Virus record (IMG/VR): IMGVR_UViG_3300042544_003954
Span: 1 to 33,966 of that record
Reading direction: 5' to 3' (one strand)
Length of the DNA: 33,966 nucleotides
DNA from: a virus
Shown: positions 23,411 to 30,318 of the stretch, in pieces
Position numbering within the stretch: the first letter of the stretch is position 1
Layout of the letters: the number at the start of each line of letters is the position of its first letter
Made by a program: the position numbers and the translations under genes
Notes under the pieces: model-generated
The model's database searches: none
Told to the model about the DNA's origin: nothing
What the model saw: only the letters and a program-made list of their open reading frames with translations

Positions 23411-23425
23411 CTTATATATCTATTC
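23411..23425 (-). promoter_or_regulatory. GATATATAAG box upstream of the protease-scaffold gene
   Basis: Minus-strand GAATAGATATATAAG lies 23 nt before the ATG at 23387, in the 75-nt gap after the 816-aa gene. It is a variant of the GGATATATAG box (AAG in place of AG after the TATATA core). It would give the protease-scaffold and capsid genes their own late start. Confidence 0.5.
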
Positions 23426-23462
23426 AAATTTCGAATTTTTTTCAAAATTATTTGATATTTTA

Positions 23463-25913
23463 TTAATCTTCTTCGTCTTCTTTAGAATCTACTGGTTTAA
23501 ATCCTGCTTGAATTCTTTCTGCAACTTTTAAAGCTGTCTCAAAAGAAGGATCTGAAGAGCTTATTTTTCTTTTTCTATCGGAATCAGCACCTCCAGATTT
23601 AAATTTGATCAAATAAGGTTCACCGGTTTTTCCATCCTTGTAAATTTTTACCTTTTTGATATATTCCCAGTCTTCTATTCCCAATTGTTCTTTCTCTTCA
23701 GGTTTTACAAAATCTAACAATTTAATCTTATCGTCTTTGTCCTTATCCTTAATCTTATCAACGTCAGGTAATCCTATAGCATTTAAAAATTCTGGATTGT
23801 CCCCGTGTTTAGATTTAATTTCATCTTTGGTAACTTCGATAGGAACTCCCCCTTCCATGTCTTCTGTTCCTCCTGTCGGAGCTACTATTGGAGTGTCTGC
23901 AATTTCAGTTTCAATTGAAATTGTTCCCTTTCTAGGATTTTTGGTATCTACATTTTGAATAGGTTCAATCTCAATAGCTTCGTTGTTTTTTGCTTTTAAA
24001 TATTGATTAGGAACGATGAAAGAATTCAGCTCAGGTAGAGTTTCACCCTCAAAAGAAGCATCTGCAAACTTAATTTCTTTAACCTCATAAGCAGCAATCA
24101 ATTGAGATTCTGTCAATTTTACATCTTCCGGTTTTTCTTTAGATTCGCCTCCTTCTTTAGGTTCATCTTCTTCAAAGATTACATCAAGATCTAAATAGTC
24201 TTCATTAATTGAAAAATTACTAAAGTCGGAAAAAGATAAAACTCCTTCCTCTGAATAAGCCAAAGATTCATTAGATTCTTTTGGTGCTTCCTTCTCTGAA
24301 GGAGAAAATGTAGCTTGAACCTTACTTACGTCAGTTAAATCTTTAACAAGAGTTCCGGTCACATTAACGTCCTTTCCTTTCTCTCCATATTTGAAATGGA
24401 AAGAATATTCGTCTGGAGCATCAGGAGAAACTTTAATCATTTCATCGTCAGATTCTTCAAAAACTTTATTAATTTCTTTCCAAGTGCAATACCCTTGGAA
24501 AAAAGCAGATGCACCAGCATCTTTTCCTCCAGGAGGAATTATCATTTTCCCAACTATATCATCATTGTCCACTAGGGATTTTAAACTTGCACCACTGCCA
24601 TTAAATGTTGCAGATTCGGAGAAAGAAAGAAAAATAGTTGGATTTTCCTTTAACATTTTATCGTATATTTCAGAATTTATAGAAACTAAATAGAATAAAG
24701 CTTCTCCTTTGAAATTTCCGATTTTAATAAGATTCATAGTAGTTCTAGTATCGTTGGAAACTACTATATTCATTAAAGCTCCTCCTATAGAGCTTTGTCC
24801 TGCTTCTTGTGTCCAGCAAACAGTAATTGCTGATCCGGCCGGAATAGACCCCGGGGAAAATTTATTTTGAGCATCTATACCCTCATCTTCAATCTCACCT
24901 AATCTAGGAGCTTGCTTCGTGCTTAACCAGTTGTAGGTTTGTTGAGCTGCCATAACTCCCGTTATAATCCACCCTATAGGGTTAGATCCCTTAGCAGCTG
25001 CTGAACCAGACTTTAAAGCATTAGTAATTCCTCCTGTAGTTTTAAGGGTTTTAATTAATCCTCCGCCATCTTTGATTGCCGCAGCAGTACCTTTTATAAA
25101 AGGAGTTAATCCTCCTAGATTCTTTATACTCTTGAAGATTTGCCATCCTTCTTTAGTGTTTTTTGCACTTTGAAGCATCTTCAATTGTCTCAAAAATTTA
25201 AGTGGCCCCGCAATTACCATGCTACCTTTTACTGCTAAAGCAACTGTTCCTAAAACAATAGCTCCTTTGAGTGCTATCCCACCTATCAATTTACCAACTT
25301 TAATAAGTGTATCTGATACTGAAGCCCCTTCTGGAAGAGGACCGGTTAATAAAGTTTCTGTGATTTCTCCAATGACTAATTTAGAATTAGCTCCGGAAGA
25401 AAGAGGTTTAAATTTATAAGCATTCCTAGTTTGTTCTACAGGCTGTCCGTCTTCTCCCTTGAGATCTAGAATTAAAGCATATTCCTCGTTCGGGGTTAAT
25501 CCACCTAAAGATATATCAGATATAATTTTTCCCTCTTTTAGAAGTTTATTGTAAGCAAAGACAAATTTAGTGTGTCTTTTTTGATCCTCAGGTCCAACAG
25601 AATCTCCACCTTCTTCTTTCTTATCTTCTTCCATCAATCTAGTAAATTCCTCAAAATTTACTACCGACGGATTTATCATTCCATTATCTGAGAAAAATTC
25701 AAAAAGCTCTTCGTCACTTATTGGTTCTTCGCTCTCTGCTTTCCATTCTCTAGGATGAGCCTTTAGCCATACTTGCCATTTGTCCGTAGGTGCCCACCAC
25801 TGAAAATCGTTCAGATCTATTTTTTCACCATCCTGGCCAATTGGGATTTCCACTAAAGGAATAGATTGACCCTTGGAGAAGTTACTGCTTTCTTTATTAA
25901 ATAAAAGTATCAT
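23463..25913 (-). CDS. 816-aa putative virion protein with Gly-rich hydrophobic segment
   Basis: An 816-aa protein of unknown family. The N-terminal region is Trp-rich (DFQWWAPTDKWQVWLKAHPR, residues 37-56) and then acidic. Residues 204-238 form a Gly/Ala/Val-rich hydrophobic stretch (KVGKLIGGIALKGAIVLGTV…), and Gly/Lys-rich segments continue to about 330, including a second hydrophobic patch at 312-325. This resembles membrane-active segments of ejected virion proteins. Residues 357-480 are beta-rich. At 558-572 the sequence SFSDFSNFSINED looks like an internal copy of the aromatic-x-x-aromatic plus I-N-E cleavage pattern. The C-terminal 240 residues are highly charged. It lies 2 nt after the nucleotidyltransferase gene and 75 nt before the protease-scaffold gene, where T4 has portal and core genes, but it does not resemble a portal protein. 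A head-associated role is inferred from position. Confidence 0.5.
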   Translation of the reverse strand: MILLFNKESSNFSKGQSIPLVEIPIGQDGEKIDLNDFQWWAPTDKWQVWLKAHPREWKAESEEPISDEELFEFFSDNGMINPSVVNFEEFTRLMEEDKKEEGGDSVGPEDQKRHTKFVFAYNKLLKEGKIISDISLGGLTPNEEYALILDLKGEDGQPVEQTRNAYKFKPLSSGANSKLVIGEITETLLTGPLPEGASVSDTLIKVGKLIGGIALKGAIVLGTVALAVKGSMVIAGPLKFLRQLKMLQSAKNTKEGWQIFKSIKNLGGLTPFIKGTAAAIKDGGGLIKTLKTTGGITNALKSGSAAAKGSNPIGWIITGVMAAQQTYNWLSTKQAPRLGEIEDEGIDAQNKFSPGSIPAGSAITVCWTQEAGQSSIGGALMNIVVSNDTRTTMNLIKIGNFKGEALFYLVSINSEIYDKMLKENPTIFLSFSESATFNGSGASLKSLVDNDDIVGKMIIPPGGKDAGASAFFQGYCTWKEINKVFEESDDEMIKVSPDAPDEYSFHFKYGEKGKDVNVTGTLVKDLTDVSKVQATFSPSEKEAPKESNESLAYSEEGVLSFSDFSNFSINEDYLDLDVIFEEDEPKEGGESKEKPEDVKLTESQLIAAYEVKEIKFADASFEGETLPELNSFIVPNQYLKAKNNEAIEIEPIQNVDTKNPRKGTISIETEIADTPIVAPTGGTEDMEGGVPIEVTKDEIKSKHGDNPEFLNAIGLPDVDKIKDKDKDDKIKLLDFVKPEEKEQLGIEDWEYIKKVKIYKDGKTGEPYLIKFKSGGADSDRKRKISSSDPSFETALKVAERIQAGFKPVDSKEDEED

Positions 25914-25915
25914 TA

Positions 25916-26710
25916 TTATTCTGTATAAATTTTATCGTATGCTTCTGATACAATATCTATCAATTTTCCTATATATCCTTCGTTTCTAAGCTTCTTAAAG
26001 GCGAGATTTCCTACGGAAAATTCTCCTCCTTTTTCAAGTCCTTCTTTCCTCATTTTACTGATTTTCTTCTTTAGAGCTTTGGCCCTTTTGAAAAGAGCTT
26101 TGGCATCTTTAGGTAGAGCAGTTGACGTGATGAGTTTATTTTCTAGTTCCTTTATCTGGTAAGCTATGCTTTCTGATTTTTTATCAACGTCATCTTCGTC
26201 TACTGTCGGAGGATCGAATTTAGGTTTTTTAACCCATTCGTTATTTAAAAGTGAGAAAAGTCCAGTTATGTGATGCGGATTTTTTGCATCTTGTAAGAAA
26301 ACTTCCACATCATGACCTCTCATTGTGATGTCGTGTCTTGTGTTCCAAATAAATTTTTCACCTTCTCCTGCTACTTCTATCACTTTTCTAGGAGCTTTAA
26401 TTTTATTAAAGTCAACTAGGACGTGAACGTCAAGATCAGAAAGATTCGTGTAGTTATAATTTGCAAGGGATCCTGTTAATTGAATATCATAAATTGGTGC
26501 TGTACCAACAACATCTTTTAGCTTATCATAGAAGTCTTCCCCTATATTTAGCAATTTTTTTCTAATTATTGGATCTAATACCCACTTTTCAGCGGTTCCA
26601 CTTTTGGAAACCTTCTTGGTCCAAAATTTTGGATTTAATTCATCGTTATAGAATGCACTGATTTGCTTCTCTAACAGAAAATAATTTTCGAATGACTTTA
26701 CTAACTCCAC
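25916..26710 (-). CDS. Pol beta-superfamily nucleotidyltransferase with capsid-targeting-like N-terminus
   Basis: A 264-aa protein. The catalytic core is LTGSLANYNYTNLSDLDVHV (residues 78-97): Gly80-Ser81, then Asp92-x-Asp94, the hG[GS]…DhD signature of the nucleotidyltransferase fold. A third acidic position lies in GHDVEVFLQD (Asp134/Glu136). All metal ligands appear present, so it is likely active, transferring an NMP to an RNA, protein or small molecule; the acceptor cannot be inferred. A helical, Lys-rich C-terminus follows (residues 165-262). The leader MELVKSFENYFLLEKQISAF has F7-x-x-Y10 and L-L-E|K at 12-15, aligned with the CHAP and 95-aa leaders, which suggests packaging into the head like T4 Alt. 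It is the first gene after a terminator and has a promoter box in the terminator loop. Confidence 0.85.
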   Translation of the reverse strand: MELVKSFENYFLLEKQISAFYNDELNPKFWTKKVSKSGTAEKWVLDPIIRKKLLNIGEDFYDKLKDVVGTAPIYDIQLTGSLANYNYTNLSDLDVHVLVDFNKIKAPRKVIEVAGEGEKFIWNTRHDITMRGHDVEVFLQDAKNPHHITGLFSLLNNEWVKKPKFDPPTVDEDDVDKKSESIAYQIKELENKLITSTALPKDAKALFKRAKALKKKISKMRKEGLEKGGEFSVGNLAFKKLRNEGYIGKLIDIVSEAYDKIYTE

Positions 26711-26715
26711 AAAAA

Positions 26716-26751
26716 AAGGATTATTTGAATCTATATATCCAAATAATCCTT
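26716..26751 (-). terminator. Terminator of the exonuclease gene with a promoter box in its loop
   Basis: AAGGATTATTTG (26716-26727) and CAAATAATCCTT (26740-26751) form a perfect 12-bp stem with a 12-nt loop. On the minus strand it is followed by seven Us, 22 nt past the exonuclease stop at 26773. The loop contains GATATATAGATT, the TATATA box of the next gene. Confidence 0.85.
26728..26740 (-). promoter_or_regulatory. GGATATATAGATT box inside a terminator loop, candidate late promoter
   Basis: Minus-strand GGATATATAGATT lies 17 nt before the nucleotidyltransferase ATG at 26710. It is nearly identical to the box at 19491 and sits exactly in the loop of the preceding terminator. It marks the boundary between the repair/metabolism genes and the head genes. 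Confidence 0.6.
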
Positions 26752-26772
26752 CTTATTATTTTCAGTTATTTC

Positions 26773-27495
26773 TTATACTGAAATCTTAGTCAAAACTTTA
26801 ATGACCGTGTCTACGTCTCTTTCGCAATAATCTTTGATTCTTTCAAAAGATTTTTCTTTGACAAAGATCTTAGATTTTTCTCCCCAGAAAACTCCGTGTA
26901 CCTTAGATCCTTCTATGTCTTCTTTCGGGGATTCTATCTCCAAAGAACAAGCTAACAGATCTAAACCTAGATATCTGTGAGACCAACTACCAAAAGAAAA
27001 AAGTTCAGCTGTATCTAAGATTGCAACTTCCCAGGGTTTTTTATCCCAAATCTGTAAACTTGATGACGGAGTTATTCCGTTGTACAACATCTTCTTACCG
27101 AGAAAAGGAATGTCAAACGATTTAATGTTGTGCCCGCAAATTTTCATTCCCTTTGATGCTGCATTTGATAGGATCTTATTTGATTTCGCTAGAATGTCCT
27201 TCTCGTCTTCTCCGAAGAAAGACGTAAATCTTGTAGATCCATCATCTCCAATGAGACCAAAAGAAACGCAAATCACCCTACCGAATTCTGCTTCCATTCC
27301 TGCCTTATGCAAATAGATATCAGCATCAGAAAGTTTAGCCATCTCGGGAGTATTATCTCTAAAGTATTTTGCTCTCTTAATCCACAACTTTGCAAGTCTT
27401 GGATTTTGCAATTCCATTTCCTCATAGGAAGGATATTGACCTGCACTTTCTACGTCGAAGTACAGGATATTTTTTAAATCTTCTTTTCTTATCAT
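26773..27495 (-). CDS. 3'-5' exonuclease, PolB-type DEDDy
   Basis: A 240-aa protein with the three exonuclease motifs of the DnaQ/PolB exonuclease fold: YFDVESAG (Asp14, Glu16; motif I), CGHNIKSFDIPFL (Asp128; motif II) and DYCERDVDTVIKV (Tyr223, Asp227; motif III, DEDDy type). All four acidic metal ligands and the Tyr are intact. It matches the stand-alone 'predicted 3'-5' exonuclease related to PolB' family, not a full polymerase. It would remove nucleotides from 3' ends of single-stranded DNA or RNA, in repair, proofreading or host nucleic-acid turnover. It is the last gene of the repair block (Fpg, UvdE-like and this gene in series) and ends at a strong terminator. It lies 18 nt after the glycosylase gene. 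Confidence 0.85.
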   Translation of the reverse strand: MIRKEDLKNILYFDVESAGQYPSYEEMELQNPRLAKLWIKRAKYFRDNTPEMAKLSDADIYLHKAGMEAEFGRVICVSFGLIGDDGSTRFTSFFGEDEKDILAKSNKILSNAASKGMKICGHNIKSFDIPFLGKKMLYNGITPSSSLQIWDKKPWEVAILDTAELFSFGSWSHRYLGLDLLACSLEIESPKEDIEGSKVHGVFWGEKSKIFVKEKSFERIKDYCERDVDTVIKVLTKISV

Positions 27496-27513
27496 TTTCT
27501 AATTTCTTCTAAT

Positions 27514-28329
27514 TTAACTATTCCATTTAGGATCGAACCAAAATCTTCTTCCGATATTGTCCATCATTGATGACATTTCTTTATTTCCGTAGCATTTCAT
27601 CCAGTCAGTCCAAGATCCAAGAGAGGTGTGGATTTCTACTCTTTTAGGGGTTTCCCAAGTGTATAGATTACCTCCCCCTAACAAATATGCTTGCTGTGGT
27701 ATCTCCGAACAGAGATCAAGTAATCTTTCTCCCTTCTCGGACACGATCGCGTCTCTAGCGGGCTGGAAAGGGTTGACGTCGTCAAGTCTATTGATGATCT
27801 CTGCTCTCAGATAATTACCAATTCCATTGAAATATTCTTGATTCATTAAAACCTCCATTAAAGGTTTATCAAATGCTCTCTTGTGTAGGTTATCTTTTAT
27901 TTTCTTCTTGAACGATTCCGGATCTAAAACTGGGTCTGGACCTCTTGAGATGTTCCACCATCCCCAATTCCATTTACCAAATCTTCTAACATCGACGAAA
28001 GCTAACATTCCACCATCAGAAGAATGAAAAAATAAGTGGGAGTTTTTCATGGTTTCTCCTGGCTCTAGCCACTTAAAATACCCTGACATTCCCATTGTCA
28101 TGATTATGTGCTTAACCTGGACTTCTCCTTGGTCTACAAATAAACTGGGAGTGGACAGGGTTAACATAAGTTCCTTTCCTCTTGAATTCGATGATATTTC
28201 AAATGGAAAATCAGCTTCCATTTCTTTTCCCTTGTGACTTGGGTTTTTAGAAATTCCGCTGAAAATCTTGTTCTCAACGACCCTATTGACATAATCTGAT
28301 GTCAATCTTACTTCTGCTAGTTCTGGCAT
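27514..28329 (-). CDS. Fpg/Nei-family DNA glycosylase
   Basis: A 271-aa base-excision-repair enzyme. The start MPELAEV fixes the reading: Pro2 (Schiff-base nucleophile) and Glu3 follow the initiator Met. The N-terminal beta-sandwich contains SNSRGKELMLTL (Lys52, the usual DNA-contact Lys) and MGMSGYFKW, then DVRRFGKWNWG. The helix-two-turn-helix is NQEYFNGIGNYLRAEIINRL. The normal zinc finger with four Cys is absent: the last 28 residues hold a single Cys, but keep NIGRRFWFDPKW, which parallels the zincless finger of NEIL1-type enzymes, including the lesion-reading Arg. It would remove oxidised bases and nick at the abasic site. An AATATACGGT-type box lies 9 nt before the ATG. It is followed by the exonuclease gene. 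Confidence 0.93.
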   Translation of the reverse strand: MPELAEVRLTSDYVNRVVENKIFSGISKNPSHKGKEMEADFPFEISSNSRGKELMLTLSTPSLFVDQGEVQVKHIIMTMGMSGYFKWLEPGETMKNSHLFFHSSDGGMLAFVDVRRFGKWNWGWWNISRGPDPVLDPESFKKKIKDNLHKRAFDKPLMEVLMNQEYFNGIGNYLRAEIINRLDDVNPFQPARDAIVSEKGERLLDLCSEIPQQAYLLGGGNLYTWETPKRVEIHTSLGSWTDWMKCYGNKEMSSMMDNIGRRFWFDPKWNS

Positions 28330-28338
28330 ATTTGAGTA

Positions 28339-28349
28339 AATATACGGTC
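28339..28349 (-). promoter_or_regulatory. ACCGTATATT box upstream of the glycosylase gene
   Basis: Minus-strand GACCGTATATTTACTC contains ACCGTATATT (plus-strand AATATACGGT), shared with 32336-32345 and 33564-33573. It also resembles the Bacteroidota -7 consensus TAnnTTTG (here TATATTTA). Only 9 nt separate it from the ATG at 28329, so a transcript from it would have almost no leader. Confidence 0.45.
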
Positions 28350-29243
28350 CTAGTCTGGAATTTTATTAATTACTATTGGTTTTAATGATTTACTTTCCTT
28401 CATGTATTTTATGCAGGAAAGATCTTTGTCTAGAGAATCCACTATAATATCAATCTCTAAATTGAAAGTTGGGATTCGATTAGAAAGGAATGAAGAAGGA
28501 GATGGGCTGGAAGGAACTCCAAACTCGTCCACCGCTTCTGGCTCAGAATGAATAAAAACTGGTTTTATATCATTTGACCAGGTGGAAGCACTCAAGAATA
28601 AGGCTTCTCTTGAACTCAATCCGCCGTTATTAAATTGATGAGGAAGGAATCTAAAACAGATGGGGATTTTAGTGGAGTAATAAACTCCAGAAAGCAAATC
28701 TGTTACAGAAAATAAACTAGGTTTTTCGTCGTTCATTACTGCTAATTTTCTAACCACATAATTTGGAAGAGACTTTACCTCTTCACTAAATCTAACAAGT
28801 GTTTCTTTTCTGTTTCCATAAGCACTTCCTACTCGGATTAGAATAGATGGTTCTTGAACACCTATGCAATCTAGAAAGTCTGAAACTTTCAAAATAATTT
28901 TTTTTGTGTCCTGGACAATTTCAGGTAGCTGAGAACCTAAGAAATATCCTTTTCCCAAGAAGAAAAAAATTCTAATCTTTTTAGCAGAGACAAGATTAGA
29001 AATAAGATCTATTTTATTTTGTTCTTCTGAATCCTCCTCAATGGAAGAAAAATCAAATTCTTGTAAATTTGTTTCTAGTAGGTCGAAGCAAAGCATCTGA
29101 ATACCATTTTCGGAATTATATTTTAAATGGTCGATTACAAAATCTAAGAATGAGTGTAAAGTCCAGATCTCTTTTTTAGAGACATCCCAGGACTTCATAG
29201 ATCCTAGATAACCTATTCTGTGAGCTGTTCTATTTAAAATCAT
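28350..29243 (-). CDS. UV damage endonuclease (UvdE)-like TIM-barrel protein, divergent
   Basis: A 297-aa protein with the UvdE segment order: HRIGYLGSMK near the N-terminus, a long helical part ending LKYNSENGIQMLCFDLL (like 'l..N…gI..fR.SS'), then SILIRVGSAYGNRKETLVRF (like 'iHvGg.yGdKe.al.RF'), VRKLAVMNDEKPSLFSVTDL (like 'l.lENDd…fs..dl'), IPICFRFLPHQFNNGGLSSR (like 'iP.vfD.hHh…n') and STWSNDIKPVFIHSEPE (like 'tW…..kpviH.S'). UvdE nicks DNA 5' to UV lesions using a three-metal site. Here several usual ligands are changed: R for H in IRVGS, M for E in VMNDE, and F-R for the D region. Catalytic competence is therefore doubtful. It lies in a row with the glycosylase and exonuclease genes. Confidence 0.6.
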   Translation of the reverse strand: MILNRTAHRIGYLGSMKSWDVSKKEIWTLHSFLDFVIDHLKYNSENGIQMLCFDLLETNLQEFDFSSIEEDSEEQNKIDLISNLVSAKKIRIFFFLGKGYFLGSQLPEIVQDTKKIILKVSDFLDCIGVQEPSILIRVGSAYGNRKETLVRFSEEVKSLPNYVVRKLAVMNDEKPSLFSVTDLLSGVYYSTKIPICFRFLPHQFNNGGLSSREALFLSASTWSNDIKPVFIHSEPEAVDEFGVPSSPSPSSFLSNRIPTFNLEIDIIVDSLDKDLSCIKYMKESKSLKPIVINKIPD

Positions 29244-29280
29244 ATAGAACTTATAGAAAAAATGTGGGTAAGGGTTTCAA

Positions 29281-29769
29281 TTAAGAACCGTCTGCTTTTT
29301 CACCTCCTACGTTGTTATTATAAACGTATGGAGAATTGTAAACATCAGATCCAATTTCACCAAGATTAAATTGAGATGCAATCTCTTTGTGGCCTTTGTC
29401 ACCCATGTCTAAGAATTTAATTGTATTGGGTACAACTTCAACGACAGATTCTTCCTTCTTATTATTTTTGGTTTTAACCTGAACAAAATATTTATAGCTT
29501 TTACCGTCTGAAGTAAGAACATTCTTAATTATCATCCCTGCAATCTTCTTCTTAGAATCTATTGGTCTTGCAATAACATAATCACCAACTTGAAACTGAG
29601 CACCTTTAATGTGTCTCGGAACATTTGGATCCGGACCAACTGACACAGAGAGATCCTTATAAGGTTTATAGGTAACTTTAAAAACACCATTAGCTCCTCC
29701 ATATCCATAAGTGTCTCCAAAGACTCCTGCGTCTTGAAAAAATTCATTTAGAGGTATAATGTGTTTCAT
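29281..29769 (-). CDS. Unrecognised 162-aa protein with SH3/KOW-like segment
   Basis: A 162-aa protein starting MKHIIPLNEFFQDAGVFGDT. The opening is of the same general type as the head-block leaders (hydrophobic start, N-E-F-F), but there is no following (I/L)-x-E site, so processing is not predicted. Residues of about 55-120 (QFQVGDYVIARPIDSKKKIA, then GMIIKNVLTSDGKSYKYFVQ and VKTKNN) look like a small beta-barrel of the SH3/KOW kind. The tail is Asn/Gly-rich. No catalytic motif. A TATATA box lies only 2 nt upstream of the ATG. It lies between the UVR-motif gene and the UvdE-like gene. The function is unknown. Confidence 0.65.
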   Translation of the reverse strand: MKHIIPLNEFFQDAGVFGDTYGYGGANGVFKVTYKPYKDLSVSVGPDPNVPRHIKGAQFQVGDYVIARPIDSKKKIAGMIIKNVLTSDGKSYKYFVQVKTKNNKKEESVVEVVPNTIKFLDMGDKGHKEIASQFNLGEIGSDVYNSPYVYNNNVGGEKADGS

Positions 29770-29771
29770 TA

Positions 29772-29784
29772 GAACTATATATCT
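29772..29784 (-). promoter_or_regulatory. AGATATATAGTTC box directly upstream of a start codon
   Basis: Minus-strand AGATATATAGTTC ends 2 nt before the ATG at 29769. The sequence is the shared TATATA box, but the spacing is too short for an ordinary leader. Either the mRNA is leaderless or the box acts in some other way. Confidence 0.4.
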
Positions 29785-29790
29785 AATTTT

Positions 29791-30318
29791 TTATTTGTTC
29801 TGTGCTTTGATCAAATCTCTGATCTTAGTTGCTAATTCATAATCCTCATTCTTCAGAGATTTTTCAAGCATCTCCTCCAAATTTACATTCTCGTTTGGCT
29901 TTGATTCAGAAGGGGTAATTTCCCCTTTAATGCTAATTCTTTGAGGGGAATATATTACCTCTAGATGAGGTTCTAAAACAAAGGTAAAATCTTCTCCCAT
30001 TTCTTCCATTTCCTCCTCGTCCATCTCATCATCAAAGGTGGAATCTAACTCCCATTCGTCGCTAACCCAATAGATGATCCAATGACCATAAGATAACTGA
30101 GGGATGTGATTTTTTATAGCGTGTTTAATCAAAGTTTTTAACTCGTTCTTGATGTCATTCTTATCTAAGTCTTCATTGAAAGGTTTTCTTTTTAAGCCAG
30201 GAATGACTTCGTTTCCTCCACCAACCCCCATCTTAAAAACTTTATAAACCTCTAGAATAGAATTCCAGTCTAGACTTTGTAATACCTTGTCCATCAATTT
30301 GGAATGTTCGGTCTTCAT
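29791..30318 (-). CDS. Protein with C-terminal UVR (UvrB/UvrC) motif
   Basis: A 175-aa protein. The last 30 residues, LEEMLEKSLKNEDYELATKI then RDLIKAQNK, match the UVR motif (L…l..al..E.YE.Aa.lRD.I), a helical hairpin used for protein contacts in UvrB, UvrC, ClpC and McsA. The middle is acidic (DDEMDEEEMEEMGED). Before it, SYGHWIIYWVSDEWELDSTF is a compact hydrophobic segment. No nuclease or ATPase motif is present, so it is not UvrB or UvrC itself; an adaptor that recruits a partner is the likeliest kind of role. It lies 16 nt after the methylglyoxal synthase gene, with a TATATA box 1 nt before its ATG. Confidence 0.65.
   Translation of the reverse strand: MKTEHSKLMDKVLQSLDWNSILEVYKVFKMGVGGGNEVIPGLKRKPFNEDLDKNDIKNELKTLIKHAIKNHIPQLSYGHWIIYWVSDEWELDSTFDDEMDEEEMEEMGEDFTFVLEPHLEVIYSPQRISIKGEITPSESKPNENVNLEEMLEKSLKNEDYELATKIRDLIKAQNK

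Noticed and set aside
23463-25913. The 816-aa gene considered as the portal protein (gp20), because of its place upstream of the protease.
   Set aside because: It has a long Gly/Ala-rich hydrophobic stretch and long acidic low-complexity regions, not the portal pattern. No portal gene was found in the window.
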